Part shown: one piece after another, positions 1 through 6,234 of the stretch
Position numbering within the stretch: the first letter of the stretch is position 1
Layout: each line of letters begins with the position of its first letter
Notes under the pieces: model-generated
Databases searched by the model: none
The model's input: the letters and a program-made list of their open reading frames with translations, nothing else
Told to the model about the DNA's origin: nothing
Assembly (NCBI GenBank): GCA_964499015.1
Contig: CAZCJA010000072.1
Coordinates: 1 to 11,104, forward strand
Direction of reading: 5' to 3'
DNA length: 11,104 nt
Origin: CAZCJA01 sp964499015
GTDB lineage: Bacteria > Elusimicrobiota > Elusimicrobia > F11
Made by a program: the position numbers and the translations under genes

Positions 1-339
1 TTGAACGAAATGAAGGCCGATCCGGACGCGTTTGTTCAGGACCGGGCAAAGGCGGGACTGGAATTGGCGCACGGTAAACGCGACCTTATTGCCCAGCGTT
101 TGGACGACACGGACGCGGACGTGCGCTTGTTTGCCGCGCAGTATTACCACTATCAGGGCACACAGGCGGATTTGAAGCGCGTTAAAGACGCGGCCAACGG
201 CGAGCCGGATGAATATGTGCGGTTGGAGCTGATTGATGCGGGACGTTCGATTGAAAAACGGATCGCCGCCCAAAAGAAAGCCGCCGCGAAGAAGGCGGCC
301 GCGGCCAAAGCGGCTGAGAAGAAAGAAAAAACGCAGTAG
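1..339 (+). CDS. HEAT-repeat-like protein, C-terminal part (5' end beyond the window)
   Basis: The frame is open from base 1, so the gene very probably begins outside the window; the TTG at position 1 is more likely an internal Leu codon than a start. The 112 visible residues hold about three helical units with the spacing and character of HEAT/PBS-lyase-like repeats: D-P-D-A-F-V-Q-D-R-A near residue 7, D-T-D-A-D-V-R-L-F-A-A near 36, and E-P-D-E-Y-V-R-L-E-L near 68. From about residue 85 the protein turns into a Lys/Ala-rich, highly charged tail that ends in EKKEKTQ. HEAT-like repeats are protein-binding scaffolds, and no catalytic motif is visible. It is the only gene on the plus strand, and its TAG stop (337-339) directly abuts the stop of the convergent TPR gene. 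The fold call is moderate; no function can be assigned from the fragment. Confidence 0.6.
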   Translation: MNEMKADPDAFVQDRAKAGLELAHGKRDLIAQRLDDTDADVRLFAAQYYHYQGTQADLKRVKDAANGEPDEYVRLELIDAGRSIEKRIAAQKKAAAKKAAAAKAAEKKEKTQ

Positions 340-2217
340 TTAGACGGAGAGCGTAACGGGCAGGGCGCTGGCGACCGGGCGTAAAACCAGATGCAAATCT
401 CCCGGCGCGCGCTGCAAAAGCGAAACCAAGTCTTTCTGAAAAATATCGCGCTCGGCCTTGCGGTTGGCCTGCTCCGTGAACATCACAGCCATATCGATAA
501 ATTGCTTCTCCAGCGCCACAAACCCCGCCGCCGACGCGATCTGCACCGCCTGGGTAAAAAAACGCCCTTCGAACTCCGCCGCCGCGCTGTTCGCCAAAAT
601 CCCCTTCACCATCATCAGCTTGGCTTTGAGTTTTTTGGAACTGAAAATCCGCGTCTCCTTTTCGATCTGCGAAAGCATCGAGGTCAGTTGGGCCGGGCTG
701 CGTTTGCCGGCGAGAAGCTGCACGAGGCCAAGCAGCGCCTGCACGTGTTCGCGCTTCATCTGCGCCCGCTCGGAATAAACCAAAACATCTTCGAGCGCCA
801 CGACCGCCTCGTCCGCGCGGCCCGTCGCCGCCATGATCTCGCTTTTGAAAATACCCAGCGCGGGCTTCAGCCGTTCCAAGTGCAGCGCGGCAATTAATTT
901 GCCCGCTTCGTCCAAGTGCGCAGAGGCCTCTTTCATCACGCGAATTAAAAGGAAATAACGGACGCGTTCCAGCATGACTTCCACGTGCGCTTCGTGCGCT
1001 TCCATTTTTACCGCCAGCACCTCCGCCTGATCCAGCATGTCCACGGCTTTCTGCAGGGCGCCCTCATCCATGTGCAGGCTGGCCAGGTTTTTGGCCACTT
1101 CGATCTGCAGCGGCGCGTCGTCCAATTGGTCGGCGATAACCTTAACCTTCACAAAACATTCACGGGCGTGGGTGAGGTCTCCCAGCTCCAAATACACTCT
1201 CCCAAGTTCACTTTCCGCCCAGGCAATCCCTTTGCGGTTGCCGATATCGGAATGAAGGCTGGCCGCTTCGCGCTGGCTCTGCCAGGCTTTGACCAGCTGG
1301 CCGCGGTCGCGCAGCTGCTGCCCGAGCTGAAACAGGCTCCAGGCCACGCCATCGCCGTTTTTCAACGGGCTGAACAATTGCAGGGCGCGCTTGTTTAAGA
1401 GCATCGCGTCTTCGGTCTCGCCGGCGGCGCGTTTAATCGCGGCTTCGCTCAACACGCACCAGCCCACGCGATCTTTCAAATCAAGTTCTTTGAAAATCGT
1501 TTTGGATTGCTGCAGGTGCTCGTCCGCCTCTTTGAAGCGGCAGAGTGTGCGATAAGTGAGAACCAAGCCGAAATGGGCCCACGCCAGGCCCTGATCGTTC
1601 TTCATTTGGCTAAAAATCTGCACGGCTTCCGAAAAATGTTTGTCCGCCTCATGCGGGAAACCCAGATCGTTGTACAAAAAGCCCATGTTGCAGCCGTTCC
1701 AACCCAACCCGTTCTTGATGTCGTACTCCATAAAGATCGCGCGCGCTTTTTTGGCGTACACCAGGCTTTCGTGGCGGTGGAACAAATTCATTTGAATCAC
1801 GGCCATGTTGTCGTAGGCCCAGGCAAGTTCGACGGGGCGCGCCAATTCCTGGAAAAGACGTATCGATTGGTGGGCGCACTCGACCGCCAGCGCGTTGTGC
1901 TGAAGTTCGCGCTGAACGAACGCGAGCTCATTGAAAACGGTGGCCAGGCCCAGATTGTTTTTGAGAAGTCCAAAGATGGCGCGTGCTTCTTCGAGGAGGT
2001 GGAGGGCGGTCGGATACTGGCGCTGGCCGCGCAGGACCATGGCCATTTGCACAAGCGCCCAGCCGATCTTTTTCTGATCGCCTTTGCGCTTCGATTCACG
2101 CAGTTCTTGCCGGAAATCGTGCAGGGCTTCTTTGGCGGTGGCGCGAGACAAAGATTCGGCTCCCTCGCGGAAGATCCTCTCCGGCCCACGGCTGTATGTC
2201 TCTAAAGATGGACTCAC
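340..2217 (-). CDS. Large TPR-repeat protein with an exact 40-residue repeat period
   Basis: A 625-residue soluble protein with no signal peptide or membrane segment that I can see. The GTG start at 2217 is chosen because an AAAGGAG Shine-Dalgarno sequence lies 5 bases upstream. Residues 45-410 are tandem tetratricopeptide-type units. A hydrophobic G-L-A-W-A-like motif recurs at residues 51, 91, 131, 171, 211, 251, 291 and 331, with a degenerate copy at 371, and an I-F or L-F pair ends helix B at 81, 121, 161, 201, 241 and 281. The period is exactly 40 with no insertion or deletion. It is longer than the canonical 34 and closer to the TPR_12/LGN-like class. Residues 410-600 are still helical and TPR-like but degenerate. 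TPR arrays bind peptides or partner proteins. No effector domain (kinase, HTH, GGDEF, protease) is present, so the partner is unknown. The gene is separated from ychF by 104 bases and is probably its own unit. Confidence 0.88.
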   Translation of the reverse strand: MSPSLETYSRGPERIFREGAESLSRATAKEALHDFRQELRESKRKGDQKKIGWALVQMAMVLRGQRQYPTALHLLEEARAIFGLLKNNLGLATVFNELAFVQRELQHNALAVECAHQSIRLFQELARPVELAWAYDNMAVIQMNLFHRHESLVYAKKARAIFMEYDIKNGLGWNGCNMGFLYNDLGFPHEADKHFSEAVQIFSQMKNDQGLAWAHFGLVLTYRTLCRFKEADEHLQQSKTIFKELDLKDRVGWCVLSEAAIKRAAGETEDAMLLNKRALQLFSPLKNGDGVAWSLFQLGQQLRDRGQLVKAWQSQREAASLHSDIGNRKGIAWAESELGRVYLELGDLTHARECFVKVKVIADQLDDAPLQIEVAKNLASLHMDEGALQKAVDMLDQAEVLAVKMEAHEAHVEVMLERVRYFLLIRVMKEASAHLDEAGKLIAALHLERLKPALGIFKSEIMAATGRADEAVVALEDVLVYSERAQMKREHVQALLGLVQLLAGKRSPAQLTSMLSQIEKETRIFSSKKLKAKLMMVKGILANSAAAEFEGRFFTQAVQIASAAGFVALEKQFIDMAVMFTEQANRKAERDIFQKDLVSLLQRAPGDLHLVLRPVASALPVTLSV

Positions 2218-2229
2218 ACTGGCTCCTTT
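2218..2229 (-). promoter_or_regulatory. Ribosome binding site fixing the GTG start of the TPR gene
   Basis: Read on the minus strand, AAAGGAG (bases 2229-2223) is followed by the 5-base spacer CCAGT and then GTG. It is one of the best Shine-Dalgarno matches in the window and supports a GTG start for the TPR gene. Confidence 0.75.
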
Positions 2230-2321
2230 GATCCTTAGAATACGGCTCGGCGCTTAAGATTGCATGAATTCCCGGTAAATTTCCGGCAAACCCGGGGTGA
2301 AAGAACGTTTATATTAGCGTT
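2230..2321. other. Intergenic region between ychF and the TPR gene
   Basis: This gap must carry the promoter of the TPR gene if that gene is transcribed separately. On the minus strand a TATAAA (2313-2308) and a TATTCT (2246-2241) could act as -10 boxes, but neither has a convincing -35 hexamer at 16-18 bases. A near-perfect 15-base palindrome, CCGG-x-AAATT-x-CCGG in form, lies at 2272-2286; there is no T-tract after it, so it is not an intrinsic terminator. No small gene or RNA is recognised here. Confidence 0.35.
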
Positions 2322-3392
2322 TTATACCTTGAAATGAATATGAAGCACGTCGCCGTCCTGGGTAACGTAATCGCGGCCTTCCATGCGGATTTTGCCGGCG
2401 GCCTTGAGCGCCGCCTCGGTTCCCGCCTCGGCGATGTCCTTATAATTGAACACTTCCGCGCGAATGAATCCCCTCTCTAAATCGGAATGAATCTTACCCG
2501 CGGCACGGGTGACCGGCGCGCCTTTTTCGACGTGCCAGGCGTGCACTTCCTTGGGCCCGGCCGCAAAGAACGTAATCAGGTTAAGAAGCTTTTGGCCCGC
2601 GGCCGCCAGTTCGTCCAATCCCGACGACGTGATTCCCAGCGCTTCACGGTAGCCGTGCCGTTCCCCTTCGGGGAGGGCCATCACTTCGGCTTCCAGCTTG
2701 TTGTTGATCGCCACCATCTGCGCCTTGAATTCGCCGGCGACGGTTTTGACAATATTGACCATGTCCGGCGAGGTCGACTCGTTGATATTGGCCACGAACA
2801 AGACCGGTTTGGCGGTGAGAAAATTCATGTCGCGAATGGCGTCGGCCGGAAAGCCTTGGTTGCGCACCGGCACGCCTTTCTGCAGCTGGTCGATAATGCC
2901 TTGCAGGAGATCCACCATCTTTTTTGATTCTTCATTGCCAGTCTTGGCGGGGCCGCGATGTTTTTCAATTAACTTATCGGCCTGTTCTAAGTCCGACAGC
3001 AAAAGTTCGGTGGCAATCACCTCGGCGTCTTTGCGCGGGTTCAAATCTCCCAGCACGTTGACCACGTCCTTATCGTCGAAGCAACGTACCACTTGCGCGA
3101 TCGCGTCGACAGAGCGGATGTGCGACAAAAACTTATTTCCCAACCCTTCGCCTTTGCTCGCGCCGGGCACCAAGCCCGCGATATCGACGAAGCGAATGGC
3201 CGCCGATATTTTCTTGGGTGCGCTGTAGATTTTCTGCAGGGCGTCCAAGCGCGGGTCGTTCACGGGCACGACGCCGACGTTGGGTTCGATGGTGGTGAAC
3301 GGAAAGTTTTCCGAGGCGACCCCCGCCGCGGTGAGCGCGTTAAAGAGCGAGGATTTACCGACGTTGGGCAGGCCGACGATGCCGATTTCCAT
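2322..3392 (-). CDS. ychF: Redox-regulated ATPase YchF (OLA1-type, Obg-related)
   Basis: A complete 356-residue YchF/OLA1 family protein, close to the usual 363. The P-loop G-L-P-N-V-G-K-S-S is at residues 7-15, the N-F-P-F-T-T switch region at 29-34, and the G3 motif D-I-A-G-L-V at 70-75. The G4 position is N-I-N-E (202-205) instead of NKxD; this NxxE change is the family hallmark and underlies preference for ATP over GTP. The C-terminal TGS domain covers about residues 271-356 and ends in the conserved G-D-V-L-H-I-H-F-K-V. Family members bind ribosomes and affect translation and stress responses. The start codon lies 2 bases after the proB stop and has no Shine-Dalgarno sequence, so translation is probably coupled to proB. 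It looks like the last gene of an obgE-proB-ychF unit, which places two ribosome-linked P-loop proteins on either side of a proline gene. Confidence 0.97.
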   Translation of the reverse strand: MEIGIVGLPNVGKSSLFNALTAAGVASENFPFTTIEPNVGVVPVNDPRLDALQKIYSAPKKISAAIRFVDIAGLVPGASKGEGLGNKFLSHIRSVDAIAQVVRCFDDKDVVNVLGDLNPRKDAEVIATELLLSDLEQADKLIEKHRGPAKTGNEESKKMVDLLQGIIDQLQKGVPVRNQGFPADAIRDMNFLTAKPVLFVANINESTSPDMVNIVKTVAGEFKAQMVAINNKLEAEVMALPEGERHGYREALGITSSGLDELAAAGQKLLNLITFFAAGPKEVHAWHVEKGAPVTRAAGKIHSDLERGFIRAEVFNYKDIAEAGTEAALKAAGKIRMEGRDYVTQDGDVLHIHFKV

Positions 3393-3394
3393 GG

Positions 3395-4162
3395 TTAGCG
3401 AGCCACGAAACGCGTGGCCGCATGGGGCGTGCCCGCGAGAATTTTGGCGAGGATATTGGGTTTGCGGCCGGAAGCGATCCAGGTTTCGATGCCGGCGGAC
3501 GTCGCGCGTTTGGCGGCCATTAATTTCGCGGCCATGCCGCCCGTGGACAATTTCGAACCGTTCACGTGCGACACCTGCTTCTCAACCGCGGTCACGTTCG
3601 TGACCTTGAAAATTTGCTTTTTTGTTATCCGGCCGGTCTTGTCCAGTTCGAACAGGCCGTCGACGTCCGAGAGAAGGATCAGCTTATCGGCTTTGAGCGT
3701 GATCGCCACGAACGCGGACAGCGAATCGTTATCGCCGAATTTGATTTCTTCGGTGGCCACGGTGTCGTTCTCGTTGATAATGGGAATGGTTTTGAGCGCG
3801 AGCAACGTCTGCAACGTCTCGCGGGCGTTCTGAGTGCGTTCCTTGTGGGTGAGGTCGTCGCGGGTGAGCAGCACTTGAGCCGGGGTGATGCGGAATTTCT
3901 TAAAAGCGCGCTCGTAGGCTTCCATCAGCGCCAATTGACCCACCGCGGCCACGGCCTGCTTCAGACCCAACTGCTTCGGTTTGCCTGATAATTTCAAGCG
4001 GCCCACGCCGGCGGCGATGGCGCCGGAACTGACCAAAACCACGCTATGCCCTCTTTTATGCAGGGAGGCCAATTGAGCGACAAGGGCTTTTACCGAGGCG
4101 GCGTTAAGCCCGCCTTGTTTCTTCGACAGAATCGCCGTGCCGACTTTAATTATTAGTCTCAT
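3395..4162 (-). CDS. proB: Glutamate 5-kinase, short form without PUA domain
   Basis: This enzyme phosphorylates L-glutamate to gamma-glutamyl phosphate with ATP, the first and feedback-inhibited step of proline synthesis. It is a 255-residue amino-acid-kinase fold. Visible motifs are the nucleotide-binding K6-V-G-T near the N-terminus, S-S-G-A-I-A-A-G at 45-52, the substrate loop I-N-E-N-D at 129-133, F-G-D-N-D-S-L-S-A at 142-150, S-D-V-D-G-L at 165-170 and S-T-G-G-M-A-A-K at 206-213. The protein stops at the end of the kinase domain, whereas E. coli ProB (367 residues) continues into a PUA domain; short forms are known in other bacteria, so this is not read as a truncation. The ATG overlaps the 3' end of obgE by 17 bases. 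The expected partner proA (glutamyl phosphate reductase) does not follow; ychF does. Confidence 0.96.
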   Translation of the reverse strand: MRLIIKVGTAILSKKQGGLNAASVKALVAQLASLHKRGHSVVLVSSGAIAAGVGRLKLSGKPKQLGLKQAVAAVGQLALMEAYERAFKKFRITPAQVLLTRDDLTHKERTQNARETLQTLLALKTIPIINENDTVATEEIKFGDNDSLSAFVAITLKADKLILLSDVDGLFELDKTGRITKKQIFKVTNVTAVEKQVSHVNGSKLSTGGMAAKLMAAKRATSAGIETWIASGRKPNILAKILAGTPHAATRFVAR

Positions 4163-5414
4163 TACCGGTCTCGTATGTAAATTGCATCCGGCCTATTTTA
4201 ACTTGATCGCCGGGTTTTGCTCCACGGTCCGCCAAAGCGCGTTCAATGCCCATCTTCTTCAGAATTTCCTGCGTGCGCTCGACGCCTTCGTGCAGATCAA
4301 AATTGGTCATCGCCACGAGCCGCTCCACTTTCTTGCCGCGGACTACATAAAGCTCGTTTTTTTTCTCCACCCAGAATTCCGGCTCAAGCCGCACATGCAC
4401 GGGCGCTTCCTGCGCCGCGAGCACCGGCGCCGGGGCGCTCAACATCAGCTTCAAAATTTCCGGGATCAGTTCTTTGATGCCCTGGCCGCTGGCTCCGGAA
4501 ATGCCGAACACGCTGGTCTTCTTGTAGGCTTTTTTAATGTCCTTAAAAACTTTATCAGCGCCGGTCAAATCGAGCTTATTGACGACGATCATCTGCGGTT
4601 TCTTGGCCAACGCGTGCGAATATTCTTTGAGTTCGGCGTTGATCGTCTTGATGGTGTCTTTGGCGCTTTTCCCTTCATATCCCATCGCGTCCACCACGTG
4701 CACCAGCACGCGCGTGCGTTCGATGTGCTTTAAAAATTCATGGCCGAGGCCTTTACCGGTGTGCGAGCCTTCGATGAGACCCGGAATGTCGGCAAAAATC
4801 ATTTCGCGGTCGTCGTACATCGCCACGCCCAAATTCGGATAGAGGGTTGTGAACGGATAACCGGCGATCTTCGGATTGGCCCGGGTGAGCCGTGATAACA
4901 GGGTGGATTTTCCGGCGTTCGGCATGCCGATGAGGCCCACGTCCGCGATCATTTTCAACTGCAGGCGCAGCCGCACTTTCTCCGACGGCTCGCCGAGCTC
5001 GGCAATGCGCGGCGCCCGGCGCGTCGAGGATTTAAAATGCCAGTTGCCGCGGCCGCCGCGGCCGCCTTTGGAAATCAAAACTTTCTGCCCCGGCGTCACC
5101 AAATCGGCGATCAAAGTCACGCCTCTGAAAACGGAGGTGCCGACGGGGACCTTCAAAATAAGATCTTCCCCGTTCTTGCCGTAGCAATGCTTGCCGGAAC
5201 CGCTGCCGCCCTGCTCGGCTTGATACGACGGTTTGCGGACAAAGTCCAGGAGCGTGCGCATGCGCGGCTCGGCTTCCAAATAAACGTCGCCGCCCTTGCC
5301 GCCGTCGCCGCCGTCCGGTCCGCCGCGCGGGACAAACTTTTCCCGGCGCATGGAGGCCGAACCGGCTCCGCCGTCTCCGCCTTTAACCGTGATGTCTGCT
5401 TTATCGATGAACAT
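4146..5414 (-). CDS. obgE: GTPase Obg/CgtA (ribosome assembly)
   Basis: An essential, low-affinity GTPase that acts in 50S subunit maturation and stress signalling. The 422 residues show all three domains. The glycine-rich Obg fold lies at about 1-158, with G-G-D-G-G-A-G near 12-18 and a repeated G-G-P-D-G-G-D-G-G-K-G-G stretch at 31-42. The G domain has its P-loop G-M-P-N-A-G-K-S at 163-170, Y-P-F-T-T at 186-190, D-I-P-G-L-I-E-G at 209-216, N-K-L-D at 279-282 and S-G-A-S-G at 306-310. A C-terminal OCT domain lies at about 340-414. The start M-F-I-D is the usual Obg N-terminus, so the ATG at 5414 is secure even though no Shine-Dalgarno sequence precedes it. A terminator hairpin ends only about 11 bases upstream. 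The 3' end overlaps proB by 17 bases. Confidence 0.97.
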   Translation of the reverse strand: MFIDKADITVKGGDGGAGSASMRREKFVPRGGPDGGDGGKGGDVYLEAEPRMRTLLDFVRKPSYQAEQGGSGSGKHCYGKNGEDLILKVPVGTSVFRGVTLIADLVTPGQKVLISKGGRGGRGNWHFKSSTRRAPRIAELGEPSEKVRLRLQLKMIADVGLIGMPNAGKSTLLSRLTRANPKIAGYPFTTLYPNLGVAMYDDREMIFADIPGLIEGSHTGKGLGHEFLKHIERTRVLVHVVDAMGYEGKSAKDTIKTINAELKEYSHALAKKPQMIVVNKLDLTGADKVFKDIKKAYKKTSVFGISGASGQGIKELIPEILKLMLSAPAPVLAAQEAPVHVRLEPEFWVEKKNELYVVRGKKVERLVAMTNFDLHEGVERTQEILKKMGIERALADRGAKPGDQVKIGRMQFTYETGNETNN

Positions 5415-5425
5415 AAATTGGTCTT

Positions 5426-5462
5426 AAATAAAAAGGGCCACCTGAGGTTGTCAGATGGCCCT
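5426..5462 (-). terminator. Intrinsic terminator after rpmA
   Basis: In the minus-strand transcript, AGGGCCAUCUGA (from 5462) pairs with UCAGGUGGCCCU (ending at 5434) in a 12-bp stem that includes one G-U wobble and closes a 5-base CAACC loop. U5-A-U3 follows at once (5434-5426). Because a wobble pair forms only in this direction and the T-tract is only on this side, the terminator works on the minus strand only. It ends rplU-rpmA transcription about 11 bases before the obgE start codon. Confidence 0.9.
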
Positions 5463-5482
5463 AATTGAAAAGATTGGTTTGG

Positions 5483-5794
5483 TTAAGCTTTCGCTTTGGC
5501 CTTGGCCGGGGTTTTTGCCGCGGCAACCGGGTACACGCTGACTTTGCGGCGTCCGCCCCAACGTCCGGGGGTTTTGCTCGTGAATTCAAACTTCACGATA
5601 CCTGGGATAAAGGAAAACAACGTGTCGTTGGAACCAAGGCCGACATTGAGGCCCGGCGCGAATTTGGTGCCGTTCTGGCGGACGATCACTTCGCCCGCGT
5701 TGACGATCTGGCCGCCGTAGCGTTTAACGCCGAGGCGTTGGCCGGCTGAGTCGCGGCCGTTTGACGATGAACCTTGTGCTTTTGTGTGTGCCAT
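5483..5794 (-). CDS. rpmA: 50S ribosomal protein L27
   Basis: L27 sits near the peptidyl transferase centre, with its N-terminus reaching toward the P-site tRNA. The 103 residues begin M-A-H-T-K-A-Q-G-S-S and continue with the family signatures N-G-R-D-S (12-16), R-L-G-V-K (20-24) and V-R-Q-N-G-T-K-F (38-45). There is no N-terminal extension before M-A-H, which agrees with the absence of a Prp (YsxB) protease gene between rplU and rpmA. It is longer than the usual 85 or so residues because of a short insertion near 75-80 and a basic Ala/Lys tail (T-P-A-K-A-K-A-K-A) after the normal V-S-V-Y-P end. The ATG at 5794 has an AGAGGA Shine-Dalgarno sequence 8 bases upstream (5808-5803). It lies 24 bases after rplU and is followed by an intrinsic terminator. 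Confidence 0.97.
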   Translation of the reverse strand: MAHTKAQGSSSNGRDSAGQRLGVKRYGGQIVNAGEVIVRQNGTKFAPGLNVGLGSNDTLFSFIPGIVKFEFTSKTPGRWGGRRKVSVYPVAAAKTPAKAKAKA

Positions 5795-5818
5795 TGGCAG
5801 GATCCTCTGTTGTTTAAA

Positions 5819-6145
5819 TTATTTCGGAAGCGAAATGTTTTTGATGCGGAGCTCAGTGAGCCACTGACGATGTCCCTGCGTTTTCTTGTAAACCTTTTTC
5901 TGACGCATGTGGAACACGATGATTTTCGGAGCGCGCAGCTGGCGGACCACTTCCGCGGTCACCGTGGCGCCTGAAATCGCCGGCTGTCCCGTAAGGGACT
6001 TGCCTTCGTTCTTGGCGAACACGACGTCGCCGAGTTTCACCTCGTCGCCGGGTTTGCCGTCCAGTTTCTCGACCTTCAGGGTGTCCCCTTGGGCGACGCG
6101 GTACTGTTTACCGCCTGTTCTGATAATAGCGTAGGAAGAAATCAT
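5819..6145 (-). CDS. rplU: 50S ribosomal protein L21
   Basis: L21 is a 23S rRNA-binding protein of the large subunit. The reading frame is open further upstream (in-frame ATGs at 6202 and 6187), but the family's normal N-terminus, Y-A-I-I-R-T-G-G-K-Q-Y, begins 5 residues into the protein if the ATG at 6145 is used. That gives 108 residues, near the E. coli length of 103, and I chose this start. Neither upstream ATG has a Shine-Dalgarno sequence, and both would lie at or upstream of the promoter called here. The C-terminal half has the typical rRNA-binding stretch V-F-H-M-R-Q-K-K-V-Y-K-K-T-Q-G-H-R-Q (about 77-94). The ATG at 6145 also lacks a Shine-Dalgarno sequence. The gene is co-transcribed with rpmA. 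Confidence 0.95.
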   Translation of the reverse strand: MISSYAIIRTGGKQYRVAQGDTLKVEKLDGKPGDEVKLGDVVFAKNEGKSLTGQPAISGATVTAEVVRQLRAPKIIVFHMRQKKVYKKTQGHRQWLTELRIKNISLPK

Positions 6146-6154
6146 AAGGCGCGT

Positions 6155-6183
6155 ATTATAGTCGAACGCCCGTTTTTGAGCAA
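6155..6183 (-). promoter_or_regulatory. Sigma70-type promoter for rplU-rpmA
   Basis: On the minus strand, TTGCTC (6183-6178, matching TTGACA at 4 of 6 positions) is separated by exactly 17 bases from a perfect TATAAT (6160-6155). Transcription would be expected to start about 6-8 bases further on, near 6149-6147, which leaves a leader of only a few bases before the ATG at 6145. The match and spacing are seen in the sequence; the start-site position is inferred. Confidence 0.72.
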
Positions 6184-6222
6184 TCATTAAATTCGCCCCC
6201 ATTTATAGAGGCAAAATGATTG
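6181..6222. repeat. Inverted repeat between rng and rplU, touching the -35 box
   Basis: CAATCATT at 6181-6188 and its exact complement AATGATTG at 6215-6222 form a perfect 8-bp inverted repeat with a 26-base centre. No T-tract follows on either strand, so it is not a canonical terminator. The left arm shares three bases with the predicted -35 hexamer of rplU, which would suit an operator; in read-through RNA from rng it could instead fold as a weak AU-rich stem. The function is not known. Confidence 0.4.
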
Positions 6223-6234
6223 ATTATTAACGGT

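Noticed and set aside
391..897. Plus-strand open frame of 168 codons opposite the TPR gene
   Set aside because: It is an Arg/His/Leu-rich frame antisense to a clear TPR-coding frame, with no recognisable domain and no Shine-Dalgarno site; a typical shadow frame in GC-rich DNA.
1507..2205. Plus-strand open frame of 232 codons opposite the 5' half of the TPR gene
   Set aside because: The minus-strand frame has nine phased repeats and a good start site; this one has no domain and its composition mirrors the antisense of the repeats.
2270..2300. GC-rich palindromic stretch between ychF and the TPR gene as a terminator for ychF
   Set aside because: The possible stems are short (4-5 bp) with either too small or too long a loop, and no T-tract follows on the minus strand.
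5430..5467. The rpmA-obgE hairpin as a bidirectional terminator or riboswitch
   Set aside because: On the plus strand there is no T-tract and one pair becomes a C-A mismatch; the element is a simple hairpin with no aptamer-sized sequence upstream.
6146..6202. N-terminal extension of L21 by 19 residues from the ATG at 6202
   Set aside because: The family N-terminus matches the start at 6145, the upstream ATG has no Shine-Dalgarno site, and the extension would cover the predicted promoter.
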